In this document: one piece after another, positions 33,031 to 44,330 of the stretch | Layout of the letters: each line of letters begins with the position of its first letter | How positions within the stretch are numbered: position 1 is the first letter of the stretch | NCBI GenBank assembly: GCA_035079385.1 | Contig: JAVHKY010000074.1 | Span: 620,001 to 684,000, forward strand | DNA: 64,000 bases | Direction of reading: 5' to 3' | DNA from: Aspidiotus rigidus | Lineage: Eukaryota > Arthropoda > Insecta > Hemiptera > Diaspididae | Translations under genes and position numbers: made by a program | Notes under the pieces: model-generated | The model's input: the letters and a program-made list of their open reading frames with translations, nothing else | What the model was told of the DNA's origin: nothing | The model's database searches: none

Positions 33031-35690
33031 CAGCAGGAAGAAAAAAAAAGTGGGGGCGACCCGAGTATCGAAAGTATGGACCCGAGTATAAGTTCACATT
33101 CATTCACACGACCGTCTCGTATCATCCGGGCGATGAAGAAGTCAGATGAGGATACGTACGCATCGAATTCCATCGAATGCGTCATCATCTCTTTACGAGC
33201 GACGTCATCCAGCATCTCATACAATAATGTGAAATAAGTAAAACAGATCGAGCGTATTTGATAATACGTGTACGCTCGATATGGCAAAATTTTTGGATTT
33301 CTGTATCGTGTCGCGCCCGTTGCGCGAGCACCCATAATTACGTATATTTACTTTGAATAAAATTCACGAAGTTTATCAGAAGCGTGAGAAACGGTCGTTA
33401 ACTTGAAACTTTTTTTTTTTTCTGATTTTGTTTCGTGAACTGTAATAAATTAAGCATAATATAACCGCTGAGAGAAGAATGAAAAATTCTTAAAGAAAGA
33501 CGAAAGAAAAAAAAAAAAGAACGCTAACGCTCCGATACTTTTGGTCTCGTACGTACGCTAAATTCGTGTATAGTTTATAACCATTTCTTTGTAATTTTGT
33601 GGTCATTAAAAAACAAAATTCGTACCGTATCCGAGAATTGATCAATGCGCGAAGGAATATTCAAAAATTTTCATTTTATAAAATATGGAATATTTCGCAA
33701 AATCAGATGTGATAGACGTTGTACGCACACGGTATAGGACTAATCGTGATAAGAGAGTCCAGAGCTGGCTCGACGTTCGATGCATGGATTAAAAGGAACG
33801 ATGATTCTAATTGATGTATTCATTCGTTTCTATCTATTTCTAAAATCAACTCCGGAACGCGTATATTTCTCTACTGTATACGAGTAACTCGACTATAAAA
33901 ATTAATGTTTACGATTGGGACGGCGCATTGAATACCTTTTTGAAAGGGTCGTTCTCGTGATCTTGAAAAGTAACACCGATTTTGATAATCGTAATCTGGA
34001 GAAAAAAAAAAAAAAACTTTCCTCGTTTCTGCTGCACGCTCTCGCTTTCTGGGAGAACCGATTATATTGAAAAGATTGTAACTTACATGTAAGAGAAAAA
34101 TAAAAATAACAGAAGATAAATCAAATAATAAAAAAGTTTCAGTTTATATTATTTTTATATATCTGCACTCGTCTACGAATACATAAGGCAAATTTCGGTT
34201 GTATATGGTTCCAGATTCCATCGAGATTGAATCAAAAATTTCCTAAAGGGAGCACTTACAGCTAATTAAAATGCGAACGTCGTTTAACTATTTTTCGCTC
34301 GAAATAAAATTATCGGAACTAGCGCTATAATGCAGATATGAAGAATACAAAATTTTCAAAAGCCTTCTTTTTCCTGATAACCGTCAAGTACCATGCGTAT
34401 ACGAGTACTTAGGTACTGAAGGTATTATTTATTATTAAAATCGTATACAAAACGAAAAAAATGTACGAAATTCACTAAAATAGGGGCGAATTCCTGAGTG
34501 GGTGAATGCAACTTATATCGTAGCAAATCGATGTACCTACATTCGAACGATAAGTTAGACCGCGGGAACCTTCGACAGAATTGCGTTTTCAATATTATTA
34601 TATTGGCCTCGTGTCAGAACCGCTTTCGCTCTACACATGTTCGAATTGATGAAATTGAATTTTTCAAATTTGTCATCGGAACATTTCCGGTGAATGGTGA
34701 AGCGATATTACGAATTGTGAACTGTCAATATCGACGCTGCTCCGCAGAGCTCGCGATGTCAAGTGAAGGTATCCGTACAGAAAAGAATGTTCGTGTTCTT
34801 CTGAATAATGTAACACCAGTGGTATTACAATCGTAATACGGGCAGATTATCTCGATAGCGATCTAAAGTAATGCTATAAGCTGTAGTATGCACAAAATTT
34901 TTCCAAATTTCGTGCATACTTTTGCTTCCTTACTCGAACATTCGCGCAATTCTGTTAACGTGTTACTAAATCTCGATGGCCTCAATCTGTGTCATTGTAT
35001 ACAGGATATATATACATTACTTTCAAAATTGTATAGGCATTTAAAATTCTGTCGATAGTCCTGGTCCCGATGTACGTGATGGAGGAATTGAAGAAGTGTC
35101 CGCTACAAGAACGCGTTGACAGAAAAATCTGATACGGGTTTGTGCGATCTTGCTTATGGTCCAAATAGGTTCTCTTCGCAGAAATCTTCAAACTGACGTC
35201 GTTCTGAACATACTAAAGGTCCTCCAGAGGACGAGATGTGTCACCAAAATCAGTTTTTCAGGAATGACTCATCAATTATGAATGTTAGAAAAAATTTACA
35301 AGAGGAACATAAAAATGATATCTTGTAAAGTTTTTGTAGAAGTGAAGAACCCCTAGCGCGCGGAGAGGGGAGACTGTACCTAGGTGGTGGAAAGCTACGC
35401 AATTGCTTTTTTCTCGCAGCACATGCTTTTTTGTTTCATGTGTTTTTGACATTATAATGTCTTCACCGGTACCTCACCCCCCCCCTACTTGAAATCTGTG
35501 AGTCTTGACTTGCCTTCCCCCTCTCCATTCTTAAATTCATTATTCTCGAAACCTCGACCTAATCCAAAAATCTGCGAGGCCTGATATACTTGAAGTATAT
35601 CAGGCTATACTAGTTTTAAACTATAGCAGGACTAGCAGAGCCTATTCTCTTTACTATACTACAAAGCTTAAACTAGGCTTAGAATACAAT
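33030..35690. other. Intron sequence, possible regulatory stretch
   Basis: The segment 33040-35200 lacks transposon or repeat signatures. It contains a Su(H) consensus match CGTGAGAA at 33383-33390. The only long frames (33030-33335 - and 34498-34836 +) have no recognisable domain. Near 35578-35602 CCTGATATACTT and AAGTATATCAGG form a short palindrome. Confidence 0.35.
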
Positions 35691-35698
35691 ATATTGCA

Positions 35699-36694
35699 AA
35701 TGTTGTCCTTTAGGCAGAAGGAAATAAGTGTGGTGAATTGCAGGATGATGTCTTCAGCTATGGATTGAGATCAGAAGATGGTAGCCATGAGGTTGATGCT
35801 GTATGCGAAAAGGTATTTGAAAAGTATAGAATGACCTGGGAAGGTTTTGGTTTCAAGGTCGTTTGCTAATTCTATGGAGTTCTTGATTCCAAATGTAGGA
35901 ACAAAGCCTGAAGCAGCTTTGAACCAATCAGAAAGTACTTTGGCGACTTTGAAGGATGGGTGGGAATAGAAAGCCACCACGCACGAATAGGCTGATTATT
36001 TTTATGTAGTTTCAGCTGACTATAAAGTAGAGGTAAGGCAGTACATGTAACTTTGAGAGAGTCACCTTTTTTGCCGAAGATTAAGGATTTTTTGTCCAAA
36101 TGTGAGCGCATCTCCAAGTTATAAGCTGAGAAGGGGTAGCGGGTAGGTTTAGCACCGGTTTGGGAGAGGAAAGCCAAATTGATCTTGGTCCAAAATGACA
36201 CAGGTTTCCCCTTTATCAGCTTTTACGAGAGTGAGGTTGTGATCCTACAGTCTCTAGCGTATCCTCCGGAATGTGTAGTAGTTGTGTGTGTGGGCGCAGA
36301 AAGCTTCGAAGACAGATCGTTGATGAGGTTTTTGAAAAGAGGAGCATTGAGGCACATATCGGAGTGGAGGCCGCGAGGATCGTTTTCTTTATGTGCTCAC
36401 TTTTTTCCACAGGTTGAATAGCGAATTTCTGACCTTTAAATAGTAAGGCTAGTTCACCTCGGGGAAAATTCACTGGCGATAGATTCAACAGCGGTGGAGC
36501 GTATTTAGGTGGGGGATGAGACAAGTAGATATTTTTATTACATTTAGAAACCAGTTTTGAAAATTTCTGGAGGTGCAACAAGTGACCGAGATGATCAACC
36601 CTCTCTTGAGCACTATCCTCTGATCTCAATCGATAGCTGAAGACATCATCCTGGAATTCACCACACTCATTTCCTTCTGCCTAAAGGACAACAT
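35699..36694 (-). mobile_element. PLE fragment enclosed by inverted repeats
   Basis: The - strand encodes, in broken frames, the N-terminal half of a Penelope-like element: NLSPVNFPRGELALLFKGQK (36400s), then LLYSQLKLHKNNQPIRA and VAFYSHPSFKVAKVLSDWFK (RT motifs 1-2). The catalytic half and the GIY-YIG domain are absent. The first 80 bases of this piece (36614-36694) are repeated in inverted orientation at 35699-35780, matching in all but a few bases. The structure is therefore a 5' PLE segment folded back on itself, unlike simple 5' truncation. Confidence 0.75.
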
Positions 36695-36697
36695 TTA

Positions 36698-37980
36698 CAG
36701 CTTAAAAACAAAACGTCCCGAGTAGAATATATTGACATTTTTGAAGTCTTTACCAGCTCCCCAGCCCTCAACCCACTATTGGAGATCTGCAAATCCGAGG
36801 CCGAGTTTATCCCCCTCGCCGTAGTATGCAACCTAATCCAGGAATCTGCTAATCCGAAAGAGAAGAAGAGTGATAGGTTTGAACTGGTTTATATCTTTAC
36901 TGTGCCTTTATTTGCTATTGAAAATTCGTGAGTTTGAGGCTGGGGTTCCCTCACTTAATGTGAACTGATCTTCCACCCCTACCCCACACACAAATTTGCA
37001 AAAAATCCTTGACTCGATCCAGAACTAGACTAAGAATGAATGAGACAGAATCAAACCACGCTTAGCATACAATATACCAGGTTATACTAGGACTCTTCTT
37101 CCTTCCCCCTAATAGGTATCCTCAATCTAATCCAGAAATTTGCGTATCTGAGAGAGAAAGAAAAATAGTAAGGTAATGATTTGTTGACGTCACTGGCAAG
37201 TCCAAGCTGATGACGTCACAAAGAGGTTGAAGTTGGTTGATGTCTTTACTGTGCTTTTATCCGCTATCGAAAATTGTTTTGTTGGACTGAGCAACTATAA
37301 AAAGAAATTAAAAATTGGCTCCGCCAGAACATTTCTTCTTTTTGAAATGTTTTACGTGGGTTGGCAGAGGAGGATTTATCTTCGAAATTCTTCCCGGGTG
37401 CCTCCGTGTCCATGTATTGTATCAGGTGGCCTTGAGACTTCAAAAATATTTAACAAGGGTGACTTCGAAACGTTTTAGCACGTACTATGCCCTGCCTGCC
37501 AGTTATCCATTCATTCTGATAAAAGTAGTGTACCTTGACCTTCCGACTTACTGTGGTCCTATACCCAGTCAACCTCTTCATTTGTATTTTTGATGTTGGA
37601 GAACATGGGGTATGGTTTCCACATAACATTAATGCACAGCGTTCACGACAACAGAAGCAAAATTCATGTTCGAGGATCGTGTAGGTATTCCAAGTGCTAG
37701 AAGCTCTTCATTCACCTCCACGAAAATTTCCTACGTAAGTTGGTGAAAAACATTATTTTCTTTAGCAATTTTTCTCTATAGAATACAGATTTCATGAGTT
37801 ATTCCGAAAAAAAATCGGTCTTGTGGCACATCTTGTTTCCTAGGTGACGGCCCACCAGGATATAGGTACTGGTGGACTTGACGTCAGTTTGGAGACATTT
37901 GTAAGGCAAAATGATTTCAGGGAATCGTCTCCACCTCAAAGGCTAATTTGCCTGGTCTATCGCACCCTTGGATAATTCAA
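36698..37980. other. Intron sequence, nothing assigned
   Basis: No protein similarity. Two TGACGTCA palindromes lie 26 bases apart at 37185-37192 and 37211-37218. Confidence 0.4.
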
Positions 37981-38350
37981 GATGTATTTGGAAGGAATTG
38001 AGCTTAGGCGCCATTTGTTCTAGGCCCTGATATTTGCAGGAACTACCCCCTTTTTTTTGAAATTGCGTGTATTTTCACTTTTATGGGATTCACGAAAGAA
38101 ATAAAAGTTGTCTCTTGAAAACTCCTTTAAATTCTTACAAATCATCAAAAAGTCATTTAAGGCGTACCCTAAGGCCAAAATTTGAAACATGTTTTCCAAG
38201 ATACCTAAGATTTAGGTTTTGCATTAATAACGAAAATTATTGATGATAGAAGAGAATTCATAATAGTACATAATATAAAATATTCAGAATTTAAGTTTAC
38301 ATTTAGAACGTTCACATCGACCCTTTCATCCCCCAAACATACTAATCCAC
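37980..38350 (+). repeat. Dispersed repeat, copy 1
   Basis: Shares sequence in the same order with 41590-41935: AAAAAGTCATTTAA followed at similar distances by GTATTCAGAATT-like and TTTACAT words, and a CACCCTC-rich end. Both copies precede a stretch of C-rich sequence. The class is unknown. Confidence 0.55.
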
Positions 38351-38558
38351 CCTCTCTACTCTGCCGACGCGACGTTCTTCTTTCAATCACCGGCTTATTT
38401 TTGGTGTATCTATACCTCCAAACGCCGCCCCTCCATTTTCGAGTTCTTTCCTCCCTAATTTCAATCCATCCGTGCCTACATCTTTCCCTTGGTCTCTTCT
38501 AGAATCAAGTCGAAAAATCATATCATTGATGGCATTTGTAATTCTTCTCTGTTCACAG

Positions 38559-38769
38559 AATACTCACCGATGACCGCGAGGAACTTTCCTCCGTCATTCT
38601 GGAACAGTAACTATCAAGCGGTATCTGTTTCCTCAGCACACCACAGTGATTTCTACGGTGGCGAATCTGCGTACCATGCAGCTGTCGCCGCTGCAGCAGC
38701 CGGTAATACGGCAGGCGCTGATCCGTGGCACTCGCATTACCAGCAGTACGCCGCTCATCATCACCATAG
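38559..38769 (+). CDS. vg: vestigial, exon after the TONDU domain
   Basis: Acceptor TTCACAG ends at 38558 and donor GTGACT begins at 38770. It completes a Glu codon with base 14669, giving EYSPMTARNFPPSFWNSNYQ. This block, RNFPPSFWNSNY, directly follows the TONDU motif in insect Vestigial proteins. The rest is VSVSSAHHSDFYGG, an alanine run (HAAVAAAAAGN), then DPWHSHYQQYAAHHHH. The exon leaves in phase 2. The intron before it is about 23.9 kb and full of transposons; the intron after it is only 79 bases. Confidence 0.96.
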
Positions 38770-38848
38770 GTGACTATTACTAGCTTTACTTGTGTTTAGT
38801 TTTTGATTTGACATGTATAAATTCTTCGTTTTTTCCCCTCTCATATAG

Positions 38849-39105
38849 AGCTGTGCATGACTACCATCACCATCATAACATGGCAGCGCAGTATAGTAGT
38901 TTACTGATACCTCCAGCTTCAAGACTACCCGCTCATATGGCCGCCGCTGCTTCTCATCAATACCATCATAGTAAGACCGGTGTAGAACACTGGTCCTCCA
39001 GTCATACAGCAGCCAGTCATCATAGATTACATCATGAACAAAGTGCCAGTCATCACGCGTTGGATGCGACTACCACTCCGTATTCGACATACTCACCTAT
39101 GACGG
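38849..39105 (+). CDS. vg: vestigial, His/Ala-rich exon
   Basis: Of two possible acceptors in TATAGAG, only the one ending at 38848 keeps the frame (AG + A = Arg). It encodes RAVHDYHHHHNMAAQYSSLL, IPPASRLPAHMAAAAS, several His-Ser blocks (HHRLHHEQSASHHALD) and YSTYSPMTG. Histidine and alanine runs of this kind are usual in the C-terminal half of insect Vestigial, which contributes to transcription activation. The donor GTAAGT starts at 39106, and phase 1 matches the last exon 19.8 kb downstream. Confidence 0.94.
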
Positions 39106-41411
39106 GTAAGTTGATTTCTGTCACAGTCAACTATTTTGAGACAAAATTACCAAGTCAATCACCGTGGAAAGTTCACATTTAGACGTAGCACCATTAAAGA
39201 GAGGGTGGGATTTCCTACAGTCTCGAATACGTCAGATTGTAGAAGGTTTTCGGCTGGTCCACGCTAAGACTCTGATTCAGACACCAGGGTTATCGACTTG
39301 AAAAATTTTGTAACATGAAAATACAAGAGGTAAAGAATGTCCAAAGGAAAGCGATTAATGACCCATCATGCATGGTTGTCGGGTCATTTGTCTGCAACCA
39401 GTTGTGTCAATTATTTTCGAGTATAGTCAAATCAAGTCAAAGGCCCGCTTATAACTGATACGGCGTATAGGGAATACGACTTTTGTCAATGTATCACCAT
39501 GTAGTTTTGTGAGGTGTCGGACAGGTGGCACCAAGGAGAATGTTATAGATTCGTCGGTAATTTTAACATTGTTGGCGAGAGTGAGCTGGTGAGGGAGATA
39601 GTTGTAAATCTATTGGAAAAAAGTAAGAATGTAAAGCAAAGGTCACGAAAGCATAAATTTTGCGAAAGGGAATTCTATGAAAATGTAACAAATAAAAAAT
39701 TTCATAGTGGTTGAAAGATATTTTGGAATTCTCTATCCTTCAGTTAAAAAATAAAGAACGGTTTTCCGACACTGAGTACCACTAAAATGCTTCAGTCGTG
39801 ATGTAAATTTATTTTGTGAGTCATATATTTTCACTAACTTCGCACGCGTTCGTATTTTCTCTACGCTCAAAATTCTAATCTATAATGGTGCATTATAGCA
39901 AAAACTATTTCGGCCTTGGCGAGGTCATCAAGTTGTCACTTTATCTGCTTTTGGATCTCGTAACAGGTTATATAGTTGAACTGCCTCTTGCATTCGACTC
40001 TGCAGCGAGTGTCAGAAATACCGGTAATCTATTTTCTACAAGCGCGAATCAAAAAGTTTATACGCTATACCGTATGGTAGCGGCGAGCGATAATAAATGT
40101 ATAGACTATATAATATGTAACTTGCCCATCGGTTGTACGAGCACTTTTCGAGATTCACGAACCCATCATCGATCTTCGTCGACGTATCGATAAATAATGA
40201 TAACTCGCTGTATATTATATCCCTTTAGACGAGCGAAATTGATTTTCTTCTTCTTATATAGTATAGGTTGCCGAAGGTGTCATCTATCTCTCGTTGACCT
40301 TTCTCAAGGCGTTTTCTCTGCGACAATATTAGAACTCGCGCCGTCTTACCGCGGAGTATTTAAAGAAACGGTTGAAAACACTGGCAACGTTAAAAAATAT
40401 CGTGAATGCTAACGAAGACGATTCGGATTCCTTACGATTTCTTGATTGCTGCTTTTTCTATCTCGCTCGTTATTTACCACGTGTACTTAGTCTTATTCCG
40501 TTCCTTCGCGATTCCAGATCATAAATCACCTCATATTCCTTTTCGATATAATTCGATCATCGTTGGATAGGTGTTGGCGCCATATTCTTATATAGTGTGA
40601 CGACGTCCTATTGTATGCGATTTAACCACCTCGTTTTAACTATATATGGCACGTAATTTTCAAACACTTGGGAATAACATTATGATATATGGACATGCGC
40701 GATATGTATGAATTTCCATTCAAACATATTTCAACGTAGACAATTCGTACGCGCTTCATTTCCCTGACTCGAGTTCAAGTCTCATTCGAAATCTCTTGTA
40801 AAATAGTTTTGCAGAACAGCCAATGAGGAAATGTCAGCTCGAACGACTAATTGTTCGGCAAAAATTTAGATCAGTCCAACGTTTGATACGATTGCTCTTA
40901 GACCTCTATTACAAACTTTCATTAAGAAGTACCTTTGGCGGGATGATCTTGATTCTCATCAAGGATTATACGGTTTTCATTTTTTTCTTGATCTCTCAGC
41001 GGTGTTATGGTTTCGCCTTAAACCCCATTTGAAAGGATCAGAATCTTCTTTACCCTTAGTTAGAATTTGTTGTGAGCTGTCCGCACCCTTAAATTTTATA
41101 CTCGATTTCTGTATTGAAGCACTTTGTCAATGCCTTTATCGCCTTATTTGTGCACCAGATTTAAAATGTTCGGTACTTGATTCCTTCAATAAGAGATTTG
41201 CAATCTTGAACTACATAGATATGAGGATTGGAGAAGGGGACGACCCTCTCCAGACTCCTTCCTCTTTGATATTATATACTGAGCTATATTTAGCCTAAGA
41301 TTGATTCTACCCAAACAGTACCACTTTCTGTAGCTTTTGGTCGTCTATTTAGTATAGTCAAACTCCAAAATCCGCGCGACCGGTATCTTAAAATCATTTT
41401 GATAACATGTA

Positions 41412-41539
41412 GGGTATAGGAGAAGAAGGGGTGATGTCCAAACGAAACGAGCTGGACAATTGGATCGTTTGCACCTCTCAGAAGAAACCGTTTCTCCATC
41501 TCGTTTCGTTTGGACAAAGCCCCTTCTTCCCCTGTACCC
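41412..41539. repeat. Short fold-back, about 40-bp arms
   Basis: The left arm 41412-41451 (with GTCCAAACGAAACGAG) and the right arm 41500-41539 (with CTCGTTTCGTTTGGAC) are reverse complements with a few mismatches. The spacer is 48 bases. Confidence 0.85.
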
Positions 41540-41589
41540 TTCGATTCCTAATCAAGAACGTATGTAGAACGAATAAGGCTTGGGTGCCA

Positions 41590-41935
41590 TTTTTCCAGCC
41601 CCTCGCGGGTACCACTCCCTTTTCTAAAACTTGCGCGTATCTTCTTTCCTACGAGTTTTACAAAAAAAAATATCAGACAAATGTTGTTCCTTTAAGACTC
41701 TTCTACATGCTCGCCTATTATGAAAAAGTCATTTAAAGCAACTCCTGAGGCGCGATTTTGGGAAATGTGCTTCAAAAATACATCAAATTTTGATTATTAT
41801 TTATTGTCTCTATAGCAAATAGAAGAAAATTTATAATCATGTGAAGTATTCAGAATTGAATTTTACATCTATAGGGTCCATGTTAACACACCCTCTCCCT
41901 CCTTTCTCTCCACCCCCTCTCCCAATTTTATTTTC
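41590..41935 (+). repeat. Dispersed repeat, copy 2
   Basis: Direct counterpart of 37980-38350 in the same orientation, with shared AAAAAGTCATTTAA and CACCCTC-type end, and many substitutions. The copies flank the two central vg exons. Confidence 0.55.
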
Positions 41936-42085
41936 CATTTGCTTTCAGTTAACAACGTAACTCAAGGATTACGACTTATAGGATTTTGGTACTTGGAAAC
42001 TGCAGAATCTTTTGTCTCCTTTGGGATGACCATTTCCGGCATATATCAATATTTTGAATATTATTTAAAAGTGAAGACTTTTGGT

Positions 42086-42739
42086 CAGTATTTCTCAACC
42101 TTTCTTACATCGCAGCATAATTTTCTATGAGACGATATTCCTGCGGCACAGCATAATTCAAAAACTTCAAATTGTGTCAAAGTTTTTCTCCGTTTTGACA
42201 TTTTCATGTCTCCATAAATGACTTCCTTCTCCTGATTTCAGGATTTGTGGCCGTGCGAGATGGCCATATGGGGCCTCGGCCCTCTTTCCCCCTATACTGC
42301 GCGGTTTCAGGAAATGAGGGCTTTGACCCTCCGCCAAGACTTGAGAAAATTTTGAGTTCTGCCCGCAAAAAGGTCTGGATTTTTCTTGAATTCACTGAGG
42401 AACCCCCTGAGCTCTATTATTTCCAAAATTTGTGAGGAAAAATGAAATACGATCTGCATTTTTGGCCACGTCGCACAAAGTTTTTGAGTTTTATGATATT
42501 CAGGGCAGGTTTAGACTCCAGTTTAACAAATTATTGCCAAAATTGATATCATTCAAAAGCTGGAACATATCAGTCAGATAGGTATAGTGCTTATGATTAC
42601 TTTTTCGAGTAAATAGAAAAAATTGCCAATTCTTATTTTAGTTCATGTTAATTTATGTTTTTGATCAGAATCTCGCGGCACACATGAGGTGGGCTTACGT
42701 CACAGTAGTGGGCCGCGGCACATCGGTTGAGAAACACTG
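42086..42739. mobile_element. Non-autonomous hAT transposon, 654 bp
   Basis: The ends CAGTATTTCTCAACC (42086) and GGTTGAGAAACACTG (ending 42739) form 15-bp terminal inverted repeats with 14 matches, of the CAG...CTG hAT type. They are flanked by CTTTTGGT (42078-42085) and CTTTAGGT (42740-42747), an 8-bp target duplication with one mismatch, the length expected of hAT elements. No transposase is encoded; it would have depended on a full-length relative. Confidence 0.9.
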
Positions 42740-43730
42740 CTTTAGGTACTTCCTGTCACAAAAGGCGTTTACTTCATTCATATTCAAAATTTTATCCGGT
42801 ATGCTCATTGCTCAACTCTGATGCGTAGATGACGTGAATTAATTCCTGAGTAGATTTTCATTACGGTCTTGTTCCGGTTTCAAGAAATATTCTACGGCTC
42901 ATCTATCGTGAACTACAAGACAAATTAAATCATATTTTATTTCGTATACTTTACCGCTGTCAAGGCATCGTCAGAAGGTGAGAGATGCGATAAGGAAGCT
43001 TCCAGAAGATCAACTTTAGTATTTAAAGAAATATTTTTCAATTTTTCCCCCATGCTACCGTCCGTACTTCGCTCGCTTCTCATTTTCTACTTGGCATAAA
43101 ATGCACCTCAGGCTATCGAAATGATTAGATCGCTTTTTAGCGTTAGAGATTGAATCCTTGGATGAAGGAACAAAGTGACTTCGTTTTCTTGGAAAGCATT
43201 AGTAGGTTCCTTCCTTCTTACTTTTCTCAAATCTTATTTTACAGCGTTCCAACTTTTCCTTACTTTAAATTTTCAGAGACAAGTCTTATAATAGCCATGA
43301 TGATCTTTGAGTGAAAAGATAGAATATATAGAATAGTACCTTCATTCAGGGAAAAATTCTCTCATTACATTTAAAAAAAAATTGACATCGTGTCTTTGAA
43401 TGTTAACCTACAACATTATGCTCAAGTTCACGCGTCTGACTTTGATGACCTCACTTTTGGAAAAACGTCCAGAGATTCGACATATTTTCGACTATTGAGT
43501 TGAACTTATATTGTGTATATGATGAGGAGGAACTTAGGAACGTTGGGAATAGGACTTGAGGATGGCGTCACCAACCTAAATTAGAAGAATTTTATTAGGC
43601 TAGATATTATAAGAATTTGTTCAGGTTAGATTCTAGAAATTTTTTTTGACTAGATCAAGTTCAGAAAGAGCCTTCAGGAGACATTACTTACTGTTCCGTA
43701 TCGTACAAAACTGTATATGCGAGATATAGT
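42740..43730. other. Intron sequence, nothing assigned
   Basis: AT-rich. On the - strand near 42960-42975 CTGACGATGCC resembles a hammerhead core, but the GAAA box is not intact. Confidence 0.4.
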
Positions 43731-43744
43731 ACAGATAATACAGA

Positions 43745-44330
43745 TTGCTAAACATATCAATATTCACTCTCACACGGCTAAAGTCTCCCTTACAGCAACT
43801 CTCTTCTTCAGAGGATAAACTTCTTCTCTTTAAGCCTCGCGTTCTCCTTTCACCAAAACTTTATAAAACAATTCCAATCGATTTTGTACATCTCAGAGAC
43901 GTAATACGTCTACTCACTTGGACATCAAGAAAACAAAAATAAGACAAGCTGTTTTCCACGGGACCGCGAAGCTTGAGGATCCTCCGCTACCTTGAAATTT
44001 TTTTCCTTTTGTACTCGTCAAATACCGAAGATGTCGTTAATTTCCTCTCTCAAAATCATCTTCAAAATCCATCCCTTTGTATACAACTCCATGATCGGGA
44101 TTTTCCAAGTCTCACAGTAAGTTTAAGCCTCTGCCACCTTCAGAACCACGACTTGTCAAAAAGGCGGCGTACTTTTTTCCCTAATGACTCCCCACAAAAC
44201 AGATTTCTCGTCAAGCCCACCTCTCCCAAATATACATTGCTTAGAGATAACCGACTTCCCTGCTTTACGTTTCTCTCCTCAGAACCACAGCCTCTCATTT
44301 ATAAAGCTCAGAGGTGAAATTTTGGGAAGA
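43745..44330 (+). pseudogene. Repeat related to the 54.5-kb retroelement region
   Basis: The + strand around 43790-43900 translates to LFKPRVLLSPKLYKTIPIDF and VHLRD. The reverse complement of 54513-54600 gives the very similar FKPGVLLPTRLYQKISIDFV. The two are therefore copies of one dispersed element in opposite orientation, next to jockey-like sequence in the second case. Frames downstream to 44330 are long but unassigned. Confidence 0.5.

Larger units (their letters stand above)
39106..42085. other. Start of the last vg intron
   Basis: No exon or transposon protein is convincing. The segment 39800-40830 lacks repeat signatures and is CpG-richer than its surroundings, so regulatory sequence is possible. 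From 41290 onward the sequence contains the hairpin at 41412-41539 and the dispersed repeat copy at 41590-41935. Confidence 0.35.

Noticed and set aside
42925..42980. Hammerhead-like CTGACGATGCC on the - strand
   Set aside because: The second core box reads TAAA in place of GAAA and stem II does not pair cleanly; at best a decayed relic.
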